Under the pieces are notes generated by a model. It ran no database searches. It saw only the letters and a program-made list of their open reading frames with translations, and was not told the origin of the DNA. From contig JANQAD010000001.1 in NCBI GenBank assembly GCA_024707205.1, positions 372,001 to 436,000 of the forward strand: a stretch of DNA of 64,000 bases, read 5' to 3'. This DNA comes from Demequina sp. (GTDB taxonomy: Bacteria; Actinomycetota; Actinomycetes; Actinomycetales; Demequinaceae). The translations under genes were made by a program, and so were the position numbers. The first letter of the stretch is position 1; every line of letters starts with the position of its first letter. Below are positions 1 to 7,269 of the stretch, one piece after another.

Positions 1-904
1 AACCGGTCCGGAGAAGACGCTCGTCAGCGCCGTGCCGACGGCTCCGGCCGCGGTGAGCGCGCCCACCGTGAGCGAGCCGCCGCCGATAACCGTGGCACCG
101 AGCGCGGGAAACAGCACGTACGGGCGCCCAAACGTCATCGCGATGATGTCGACGATGAAGCTGAGGCGGATATTGGGTGACTTCCGCAGGAACTCCATGC
201 CCTCGACGAGCACGTGCCAGCCCGCCTCGACCGGCTCGCCGAGCCGCGGCAGCGACGGCAACGTCCAAATCCCGAGGAAGCCGGCGGAGAACAGCACCGC
301 GTCCACGGCGAACGTCCACGGCAGCCCAACACTCGCCGCGAGGATGCCCGCGAGCGCGGGGCCTACGGTGAGCATGGTGCCGAAGGAGATGCCGTTGAGC
401 GCGTTCGCCCTCGAGATCATGTCCGGCGGCAGGATGCGGCCAACGACGGAGCCGCGCGTGGTCATCATGATGGTGCCCGCGACGGAGTTGATGGTGGTCA
501 CCACGTAGAACGGCCACACGGGCGAGTGCGAGCCATTGCCCGCCTCCACCGCCTCCCAGACCGACAGCGCCACGAGCCCGAGCACCGACGCCCATGCCAC
601 GAGCGCGGAGATGATGAGCACTCGCCGTCGGTCGAAGACGTCCGCGAGCACGCCGCCCCACAGCCCCGCGATGATCATCGGCACCAGCGCCACGCCGCCG
701 ACGAGACCCACCATGAACGTGGACTCCGTCATGTCGTAGATCTGCAGGCCAACTGCCACGGCGGACACGAACGTGCCGATGCCGCTGATGAGCCCCCCCG
801 ATCCACAAGCGCGCGAATGCCGGGCTCGCCTTCAGTGGAGCGAAGTCGACCAGGTGGCGCTTGGGAAGGTCCGACGCCGCGGTTGCCTCTTGCGCGTCGG
901 TCAC
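1..904 (-). CDS. MFS transporter (EntS-like, MFS_3), 3' end outside window, frame broken at a 7-G run
   Basis: Reverse-strand reading gives an N-terminal cytoplasmic stretch (VTDAQEATAASDLPKRHL) followed by FARLWIGG, the usual start of the first helix of MFS_3 exporters. The next helix (LISGIGTFVSAVAVGLQIYD) lies one frame away. The switch falls exactly at a run of seven Gs (793-799 as Cs on the + strand); six Gs would keep the frame. Downstream the frame stays open to position 1, with typical MFS loops such as DVFDRRRVLI and RGSVVGRILPPDMISRANALNG. The gene runs off the left edge. The GTG start at 904 lies 36 bases from the divergent oxidoreductase start. The substrate is unknown. The break is read as a sequencing indel or slipped tract; a real pseudogene is possible. 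Confidence 0.7.
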   Translation of the reverse strand, partial: MTDAQEATAASDLPKRHLVDFAPLKASPAFARLWIGGAHQRHRHVRVRRGSWPADLRHDGVHVHGGSRRRRGAGADDHRGAVGRRARGRLRPTASAHHLRARGMGVGARARGAVGLGGGGGGQWLALARVAVLRGDHHQLRRGHHHDDHARLRRWPHPAAGHDLEGERAQRHLLRHHAHRRPRARGHPRGECWAAVDVRRGRGAVLRRLPRDLDVAVAAAARRAGRGGLARARRGHGVPAEVTQYPPQLHRRHHRDDVWAPVRAVSRARCHGYRRRLAHGGRAHRGRSRRHGADERLLRTG

Positions 905-940
905 CGGAAGATTCTACGTACGTGCGGGGTTGGGCCTTGC

Positions 941-1864
941 ATGCGAGCAATCACCTACGCCGAGTTCGGCGACCTTTCCGTTCTGCAGCTCTCCGACATC
1001 CCCGAGCCCACGCCCGGGCCCGACGAGGTGATCGTCGAGGTAAAGGCCGTTGGGCTCAACCCCGTGGACTGGAAGGCGCGACAGGGCTACCTGGAGGGGT
1101 CGATCGACACGGTTTTCCCCGCGATTCCTGCGTGGGACGTCGCCGGTGTTGTCACGCGGCTTGGCGCAGACACTCCCGAGTTCGAGGTTGGTGACGAGGT
1201 CTTCGCGTACGCACGCAAGGACGTACTGCATGGCGGGATGCTCGCCGAGAAGGCCGCCGTCCCCGTGCGGGCGCTCGCCAAGAAGCCAAGGTCGCTGAGC
1301 TTTGTCGAGGCCGCTGCAGTGCCACTTGCGGGACTCACGGCGCTACGCACGGTCCGGCGCGCGCACGTGGAGGCGGGCGACCGAGTCCTCATTCACAACG
1401 GCTCGGGCGGCGTCGGATCGTTCGCGATCCAGCTCGCCATCGCGGCCGGGGCAACGGTCACGGCAACCGCCTCCGAGCGAAATCACGACTACGTGCGTTC
1501 GCTCGGCGCAACCCCGATCACGTATGGCGACGGCGTCGCCGACCGCGCGCTCGACGTGCATCCGGAAGGCTACGACGTGGTGCTGGACTACATCGGTAAG
1601 GAGGCGGTTGAGGCGAGCGCGCCGCTCTTGCGCTCGGGATCCCGCCTCGTGACGATCGCGGCGGGCAAGTCGGCGATCGAACTGGGCGGGTCAGTGGTGT
1701 GGGTGCGACCAGACTCCGCGGCGCTGGGCGAACTCGCCGAACTGATCGACGAAGGCAAAGTCCGCGTCGAGGTTGCGCGCACCTACCCCCTCGAGGAGGC
1801 CGCGGACGCCTACCGCGAACTCGAAGGCGGCCACGTGCGGGGCAAGATCGTGGTGACCGTGTGA
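941..1864 (+). CDS. NADP-dependent zinc-free alcohol dehydrogenase / quinone oxidoreductase
   Basis: A protein of 307 residues of the medium-chain dehydrogenase/reductase superfamily, quinone oxidoreductase branch. It starts MRAITYAEFGDLSVLQL, the typical N-terminal beta strand of the GroES-like domain, which is why ATG 941 is preferred over longer in-frame starts. The GLNPVDWKARQG segment is conserved in this branch. The nucleotide-binding loop is NGSGGVGSFAIQLA (near residue 150), with SERNHDYVRSLGA in the adenosine-ribose region. The zinc-ligand cysteines of true alcohol dehydrogenases are absent. Probable role: soluble NAD(P)H-dependent reduction of quinones or enones; the exact substrate cannot be read from sequence. 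It is divergent from the MFS gene. Confidence 0.85.
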   Translation: MRAITYAEFGDLSVLQLSDIPEPTPGPDEVIVEVKAVGLNPVDWKARQGYLEGSIDTVFPAIPAWDVAGVVTRLGADTPEFEVGDEVFAYARKDVLHGGMLAEKAAVPVRALAKKPRSLSFVEAAAVPLAGLTALRTVRRAHVEAGDRVLIHNGSGGVGSFAIQLAIAAGATVTATASERNHDYVRSLGATPITYGDGVADRALDVHPEGYDVVLDYIGKEAVEASAPLLRSGSRLVTIAAGKSAIELGGSVVWVRPDSAALGELAELIDEGKVRVEVARTYPLEEAADAYRELEGGHVRGKIVVTV

Positions 1865-1885
1865 GTGCCGGGACCTCGCTCCTCC

Positions 1886-2542
1886 TCAGTCTGTAGGGAA
1901 GCAGTCCACTCCGAAAACAGGGTCGTTGGTCGGGCCCGAGGGTGTGGCCAGTTCGAGCGCGAGTAGCTCGATCTCGCTTCGTGTTGCGGCGTCATCGACC
2001 TCCACCCCATTGTCGCGTAGGCAGTCGATGATGCCTTGGCGGTCCACGCGTTCCCAGTGGTCTTGCTCGATTGCGGCGTTCTTCGGCTGCCATATGTAGA
2101 GCTGCTCAGCGAGTGAGCTGTAGCGGGTGGCGCACTCGTCCATCACGGCCTGACTCGCGTCACTGCCCAGCGCCGTCGACTCGGTGATCGCATAGCTGGG
2201 AACGGGAAATCCGTAGGTGTCGAGCGGATCCTGCCAGTGAGCCTGCAGCCCCTGCTTCTCCACGCACTCGAAGTTCAACTCGATGAGGCCTGTGACGTCG
2301 GCCCAGGTGAGTTCGCCTGACGGCGCCGCCGATTCCAACACCTGCTGTTGCTCCTCGCCGATGGTTTGGAATTCGCCGGTCTGCTCGAAGTACGCCACCC
2401 ATGACGAGATTGACGAGCCAGAAGTAGGCGCGGCGGAAACCGCCGTACGAGGTGATGAGCACGCCGCAACGCTGATTCCTAGAGCGACCACAGCGCCAAT
2501 TGCCAGGGCACGCATTCCTGCGTTGCGTGCAAAGTCCGTCAT
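1886..2542 (-). CDS. Putative secreted lipoprotein, unknown function
   Basis: A protein of 218 residues from ATG 2542 (an in-frame start three codons upstream is possible). The N-terminus carries basic residues, then a hydrophobic stretch (LAIGAVVALGISVAAC) ending in a lipobox SVAAC, so it should be lipidated and anchored outside the membrane. The mature part begins with a Ser/Thr/Ala-rich linker. It contains several cysteines (in the ELNFECVEK, MDECATRY, IIDCLRDNG and GVDCFPTD contexts), suggesting disulfides. No enzyme motif is visible and I do not recognise the family. It converges on the oxidoreductase with a 21-base gap. Confidence 0.65.
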   Translation of the reverse strand: MTDFARNAGMRALAIGAVVALGISVAACSSPRTAVSAAPTSGSSISSWVAYFEQTGEFQTIGEEQQQVLESAAPSGELTWADVTGLIELNFECVEKQGLQAHWQDPLDTYGFPVPSYAITESTALGSDASQAVMDECATRYSSLAEQLYIWQPKNAAIEQDHWERVDRQGIIDCLRDNGVEVDDAATRSEIELLALELATPSGPTNDPVFGVDCFPTD

Positions 2543-2636
2543 TGCGCACACATCCCACGCGTCCTCAGGCTCCGTGCGCTACCGACGCTAACGAGTTGTT
2601 GCAGAGCTCGCGCGCTGAGGTTGTACAAGATCGCGG

Positions 2637-3881
2637 CTACACCGCGCCGAGCGGCTCCGCTTGGGCATGGTCCGCGACCTTTCCAGACGTGCGCCTCGTG
2701 ACTGCCCACCCCGCGAGCGCGAACATGACTCCCGGCACGCAGAGCGCGAGCCCGAGCCAGGTTGGGGCGAGGTAACCCCACCCCGCGGCAATCGCGGCTC
2801 CGCCGAGGAACGCACCGAGCGAGTTGCCGAGGTTGAGGGCCGAGTGGTTCACCGCGGCGGCCATGGTCTGGGAGTCGCCCGCGACGTCCATGAGTCGGGT
2901 CTGGATCGCGGGCGAGATCGCGGCCGCCGACGCGCCGACCAGCAGCACACCAACGAGCATCCCCGGAAGCGTGCTCGCCAAGAGGCCGAGCACAACGAGC
3001 GACGCAGCGAACACACCGAACAGTTGGAACACGGCACGGATGGCGCCGCGGTCGGCCATGCGCCCGCCGATGACGTTGCCGATTGTCATGCCGATGCCGA
3101 GCATGGCGAGCGCGAGCGGCACGAAGGCGGGGCTCGCGTGGGCCACCTCGGTGGTCATGGGCGCCACGTACGAGTACACGGCGAAGAATCCACCGAACCC
3201 TAGGGCGCCGGTGAGAAGCGCGAACCACACCGCCGGCTTGCCGAAGGCGGCGAGTTCTCGGCGCATCGTGGCGTGAGGGTCCTTCTCACCGCGTGGCACG
3301 AGGAGGGCGATCGCGACGGTGGCGATGGTGAAGATCACGGCAACGAGGCCGTAGGCGACGCGCCAGCTGGCGTGTTGGCCAACAAAGGTGATCGCGGGGA
3401 CTCCGACGACGTTCGCGATGGTCAGGCCCGCGAGCACATAGGCGACGGCGCGTCCGCGCTGCGACGGTCCCATGAGGCGCGCGGCCACCAGAGCCGCGAT
3501 GCCGAAGTAGGCGCCGTGTGGCAACCCGGCGAGGAACCGGAAGGCGAGCGCCGCCCCGAACGTGGGCGCGAGCGCGGACGCGATGGTCGCGACAGTGAAC
3601 GCGACGCCAAGGGTGACGAGCACGGCTTTGCGCTCGAAGCGGGCGGCGAAGGCGGCGATCGTGGGGGCGCCGACGACAACGCCGAGCGCATAGGCCGAGA
3701 TGACCCAGCCGGCGCGCGAAATCGCCGCGTCCTGGTTTGAGGCCCACAGCGCCGGCTCGAGGCCCTGCGCGATCTGAGGCAGCACGCCCATCGCGACGAA
3801 CTCGGTGGTGCCGATGCCAAAGCCGCCGAGCGCGAGCGCGAGCAGCGCCAAGCGCGTCTTCGCAGGCGTAAGTGAGGACAA
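2637..3881 (-). CDS. MFS transporter, DHA1 / AraJ-like efflux family
   Basis: About 414 residues from TTG 3881 and strongly hydrophobic, with a 12-helix MFS layout. The signature GGFGIGTTEFVAMGVLPQIA in helix 1 and the FERKAVLV loop are typical of the DHA1 arabinose-efflux/chloramphenicol-type exporters. The family extrudes sugars or drugs using the proton gradient; the substrate here is unknown. TTG 3881 (LSSLTPAKTRLALL) is chosen because the reading frame upstream is low-complexity and unlike any transporter, but the start is uncertain. It is divergent from a MarR regulator, the common arrangement for regulated drug efflux. Two palindromes lie between the genes. Confidence 0.8.
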   Translation of the reverse strand: MSSLTPAKTRLALLALALGGFGIGTTEFVAMGVLPQIAQGLEPALWASNQDAAISRAGWVISAYALGVVVGAPTIAAFAARFERKAVLVTLGVAFTVATIASALAPTFGAALAFRFLAGLPHGAYFGIAALVAARLMGPSQRGRAVAYVLAGLTIANVVGVPAITFVGQHASWRVAYGLVAVIFTIATVAIALLVPRGEKDPHATMRRELAAFGKPAVWFALLTGALGFGGFFAVYSYVAPMTTEVAHASPAFVPLALAMLGIGMTIGNVIGGRMADRGAIRAVFQLFGVFAASLVVLGLLASTLPGMLVGVLLVGASAAAISPAIQTRLMDVAGDSQTMAAAVNHSALNLGNSLGAFLGGAAIAAGWGYLAPTWLGLALCVPGVMFALAGWAVTRRTSGKVADHAQAEPLGAV

Positions 3882-3964
3882 GGGGCCACCGTCCGGGTCT
3901 GAGGTGAGCCCAGCGTCGGGCCTGGTGAGTGAGACGCAGGCAAGCCGCCCGCTATTCCCAACGT

Positions 3965-3976
3965 TACCGTTCGGTA
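3965..3976. promoter_or_regulatory. Inverted repeat TACCG-TT-CGGTA, candidate repressor operator
   Basis: Perfect 5-bp arms with a 2-bp spacer, 84 bases upstream of the MFS start and between the divergent MFS and MarR genes. The size and the A/T flanks resemble TetR- or MarR-type operators. No binding data; inference from position and symmetry. Confidence 0.4.
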
Positions 3977-4079
3977 GGCGAGGGGCACAGCCCAGGCGTG
4001 ACCCGCGTCCCCAACCCCCGCGGCGCCGAACCCTGTCCACAGGCGGCGCCGCTCCGAGGTGGGACTCTCTTCCGCCAGT

Positions 4080-4093
4080 CATAACGTGTTATG
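4080..4093. promoter_or_regulatory. Inverted repeat CATAAC-GT-GTTATG, candidate MarR autoregulatory operator
   Basis: Perfect 6-bp arms with a 2-bp spacer, ending one base before the GTG at 4095 and 28 bases before the alternative ATG at 4122 of the MarR gene. An AT-rich palindrome of this size in a G/C-rich intergenic region is unlikely by chance. MarR proteins commonly bind such sites over their own promoter and that of the divergent exporter. Confidence 0.5.
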
Positions 4094-4094
4094 A

Positions 4095-4685
4095 GTGACA
4101 GAAGAGACACCCACCAGGGCGATGACCCAGCAAGAGGTCAGCCAGATGATCATCGACCAATACCTCGAGGAGTCGCGCCGCGCCGAGGCGAGGTGGGAGG
4201 GGTATGACGACGAGCTCGACGACTCGGTGAGCCTCGCGTTTGAGGTGGTGCGCGCCGCCAGGGCGTTTGAGCATCACCTCATGCTCGCGGCCAAAGACCT
4301 CACCATGACCGCCCTGCAGGCGCGGTTCGCGTGGTTGCTTGCGACGGAGCCCGGGGGCGTGCCGGTGAGCAGGCTCTGGGTGGAACTGGGGATGAGCCAG
4401 CCGGGCGCCCATCAGATGATCCAGCGGATGCTGGCGAGGGGACTCGTCGAACTCGATATCAGCTCGTGGGACACCCGCAACGTGGTGGTGCGGCTCACGG
4501 ACCTGGGACTGGCCCAGTGGGCGGAGGTCAAGCACCGCTTGCGCGACGTGTGCCAAGAGCTTCGCGACGGCGTGGGCGAGCCACAGGTCCCGGAGCTCCG
4601 CGGCAACCTCCAGGAGATCGAGCGCGTCGACGAGCGGTTCCCATTCTTCAGGTCTCTCCGGAACCCCACATGGTTGCTGTCGTGA
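4095..4685 (+). CDS. MarR-family transcriptional regulator
   Basis: 196 residues from GTG 4095, or 187 from ATG 4122, which has a better ribosome-binding site (AGGG) and starts after the palindrome. The winged helix-turn-helix lies around residues 85-135: LQARFAWLLATEPGGVPVSR, then GMSQPGAHQMIQRMLARGLV as recognition helix and wing start, and RNVVVRLTDLG as the wing. Flanking helices should form the dimer interface. It is probably a ligand-released repressor of itself and of the divergent MFS exporter. The stop is 13 bases before pepN. Confidence 0.8.
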   Translation: MTEETPTRAMTQQEVSQMIIDQYLEESRRAEARWEGYDDELDDSVSLAFEVVRAARAFEHHLMLAAKDLTMTALQARFAWLLATEPGGVPVSRLWVELGMSQPGAHQMIQRMLARGLVELDISSWDTRNVVVRLTDLGLAQWAEVKHRLRDVCQELRDGVGEPQVPELRGNLQEIERVDERFPFFRSLRNPTWLLS

Positions 4686-4698
4686 AAGACTTATCCCC

Positions 4699-7269
4699 AT
4701 GCCTGGAACCAATCTCACGCGCGCCGAGGCAGAAGCCCGTGCCGCCATCGTCTCCACCGAGACCTACCGCATCGAGCTGGACCTCACCACCACCGAGGAC
4801 ACCTTCCGCTCAAGCTCGACCGTGACCTTCGCCGCCACCCCCGGCGCGGACACGTTCATCGACCTCATCGCCCCCGAGGTCCTCAGCATCACGCTCAACG
4901 GCGAGCAGCTGGACCCCGCCACGCACTTCGCGGACTCCCGCATCACGCTCCCCAACCTCAAGGAGCACAACGAGCTCACCGTGGTCGCCAACTGCGCCTA
5001 CATGAACACGGGCGAGGGCCTGCACCGCTTCATCGACCCCGAGGACGGCGAGACCTACCTGTACTCGCAGTTCGAGGTCGCGGACACGCGCCGCGTCTAC
5101 GCCGTGTTCGAGCAGCCGGACCTCAAGGCCACGTTCCAGTTCACGATCGCCGCGCCGCGTCACTGGCACGTGATCTCCAACTCCCCCACGCCGGCCGCGA
5201 TCCAGACCCTGCAGTACCCGCCGCCCGCTCACGCCACTTGGGCGTTCAAACCCACGCCGCGAATCCCCTGCTACGTCACCGCGATCGTCGCCGGGCCGTA
5301 CCACCGCGTTGAGGGTTCGGTGCTGAGCCGCAAGGGTCGCATCGGCGCCGACGTGTACTGCCGCAAGGCCCTCGCGGACTACCTGGACGCCGACGTCATC
5401 ATCGACGAGACGCAGGCCGCATTCGAGTTCTACGAGAAGCACTTCGAGATGGACTACCCGTTCGAGAAGTACGACCAGCTCTTCGTCCCCGAGTTCAACG
5501 CGGGCGCCATGGAGAATGCCGGCTGCGTGACCCTGCTCGAGGACTACGTGTTCCGCGGGAAGGTTGCCACGGCACGCCGCGAGCGTCGCACCGTCACCGT
5601 GCTCCACGAACTGGCCCACATGTGGTTCGGCGACCTCGTCACCATGAAGTGGTGGAACGACCTGTGGCTCAACGAGAGCTTCGCCGAGTTCGCCTCCACC
5701 CTCGCGACCGCAGAGGTCACCAAGTACAAGAACTCGTGGGTGACGTTCAACTCTCTCGAGAAGTCCTGGGCGTACCGCCAGGACCAGCTCCCCAGCACGC
5801 ACCCGATCATGGCGAACATCCGCGACCTCGAGGATGTGGAGGTCAACTTCGACGGCATCACCTACGCGAAGGGCGCGTCCGTGCTGCGCCAGCTGGTCGC
5901 ATGGGTGGGCCAGGACGCGTTCTTCCAGGGCGTCGCCGAGTACTTCCGCAAGCACCACCACGGCAACGCCACCCTCGGTGACCTGCTCGCCGAACTGGAG
6001 AAAGCGTCGGGCCGCGACCTCAGCAGCTGGTCAGACGTGTGGCTGCAGAAGGCTGGCGTCACCACGCTCCGCCCCGTCATCGAGACGGACGAGAATGACG
6101 TGATTACCAGGTTCGACGTGGCCCAGGAGGCCCCCGCCGAATGGCCGACGCTGCGCCCTCACCGCTTGCGCATCGGCGGCTACGACGTGATCGAGGGCCG
6201 CCTGGAGCAGGTCTGGATCGAGGAGACCGACGTCGACGGAGCGCTCACGCCGATCCCCGACCTCGTCGGCCGCCCGCGGCCCTCGCTCATCCTCGTCAAC
6301 GACGACGACCTCGCGTATGCGAAGGTGCGCCTCGACGACGCTTCGCTCGCGACCGCGGTCGGCTCGCTCGACACGCTGCCCCCGCTCCCCCGCTCCCTGG
6401 TGCTCGCCGGCGCGTGGGACATGACCCGCGACGCGGAGATGCCCGCTCGCCAGTTCATCTCCCTCGTCCTGGGCAACATCGCCGCCGAGAGCGAGTCCAC
6501 GGTGGTCCTCGTGCTGCTCCGCCAGCTCGCGACGACGCTCAGCCTGTACGTGGCGCCCGGCGCCGCCAAGGAGGAGACGGAGAAGGCGGCCGACGCGCTG
6601 TGGCAGCTCACGCTCCAAGCCGAGGCCGGCAGCGACAACCAGCTGCAGTTCCTCCGCGCGTTTGCAGGCCTCGCAAGCACGGACGCGCAGCTCGACAACC
6701 TCGAGGCGCTTCTCGACGACAAGCTCCACCTTGACGAGCTGCCGATCGACGCCGACCTCGCGTGGGACCTCCTCGGCGGCCTCGTCGCGGGCGGCCGCGC
6801 CGAGGAGATCGCGATCGAGGTGCAGCTGAGCAAGGACGCGACGGCCTCCGGGCAGCGCCGGGCCGCGCACTCCCGCGCCGCCCTCCCAACCGCCGCGGGC
6901 AAGCGCGCGGCATGGGACGCTCTCGTCAACCCGAAGTCGGGAGAGGAGCTGCCGAACGCGATCATGTTCGAGGCGATCACGGGCTTCAACCGCGCCCACG
7001 ACCTGTCGCTGCTCGAGCCGTACGCGGACGAGTACTTCGCGATGCTGCGCACCACCTACACGGACCGCACCAACGAGACCGCGCAGAACCTCATCGAGGG
7101 CCTGTACCCGGTCGAGCTCGCGGGCCGCGTGCCGGACCTGCAGGCCAAGGCCGAGGAGTGGCTTGCCGCGAACGAGGACGCGCATGACGCCCTCAAGCGC
7201 ATGGTCATCGAGGGTCACGACGGCGTGCGCAGGGCGCTCGAGGCGCAGGCGAAGGACGCGCAGGACTAG
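4699..7269 (+). CDS. pepN: Aminopeptidase N, M1 family metallopeptidase (first paralogue)
   Basis: 856 residues, normal for actinobacterial PepN. It removes N-terminal amino acids from peptides in the cytoplasm using one zinc ion. The substrate-binding GAMEN motif is at about residue 269. The zinc site HELAH is at about residue 303, followed by WNDLWLNESFAEF, giving the HEXXH-X18-E set complete. The C-terminal helical domain of about 400 residues is typical of the ERAP1-like fold. The stop codon shares its last base with the GTG start of the next gene, a second M1 aminopeptidase, so the two should be translationally coupled. All key residues are present. Confidence 0.95.
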   Translation: MPGTNLTRAEAEARAAIVSTETYRIELDLTTTEDTFRSSSTVTFAATPGADTFIDLIAPEVLSITLNGEQLDPATHFADSRITLPNLKEHNELTVVANCAYMNTGEGLHRFIDPEDGETYLYSQFEVADTRRVYAVFEQPDLKATFQFTIAAPRHWHVISNSPTPAAIQTLQYPPPAHATWAFKPTPRIPCYVTAIVAGPYHRVEGSVLSRKGRIGADVYCRKALADYLDADVIIDETQAAFEFYEKHFEMDYPFEKYDQLFVPEFNAGAMENAGCVTLLEDYVFRGKVATARRERRTVTVLHELAHMWFGDLVTMKWWNDLWLNESFAEFASTLATAEVTKYKNSWVTFNSLEKSWAYRQDQLPSTHPIMANIRDLEDVEVNFDGITYAKGASVLRQLVAWVGQDAFFQGVAEYFRKHHHGNATLGDLLAELEKASGRDLSSWSDVWLQKAGVTTLRPVIETDENDVITRFDVAQEAPAEWPTLRPHRLRIGGYDVIEGRLEQVWIEETDVDGALTPIPDLVGRPRPSLILVNDDDLAYAKVRLDDASLATAVGSLDTLPPLPRSLVLAGAWDMTRDAEMPARQFISLVLGNIAAESESTVVLVLLRQLATTLSLYVAPGAAKEETEKAADALWQLTLQAEAGSDNQLQFLRAFAGLASTDAQLDNLEALLDDKLHLDELPIDADLAWDLLGGLVAGGRAEEIAIEVQLSKDATASGQRRAAHSRAALPTAAGKRAAWDALVNPKSGEELPNAIMFEAITGFNRAHDLSLLEPYADEYFAMLRTTYTDRTNETAQNLIEGLYPVELAGRVPDLQAKAEEWLAANEDAHDALKRMVIEGHDGVRRALEAQAKDAQD

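Noticed and set aside
793-799. Programmed ribosomal frameshifting in the MFS gene
   Set aside because: Nine other breaks of the same kind in unrelated genes make a shared technical cause far more likely, and no stimulatory structure was seen.
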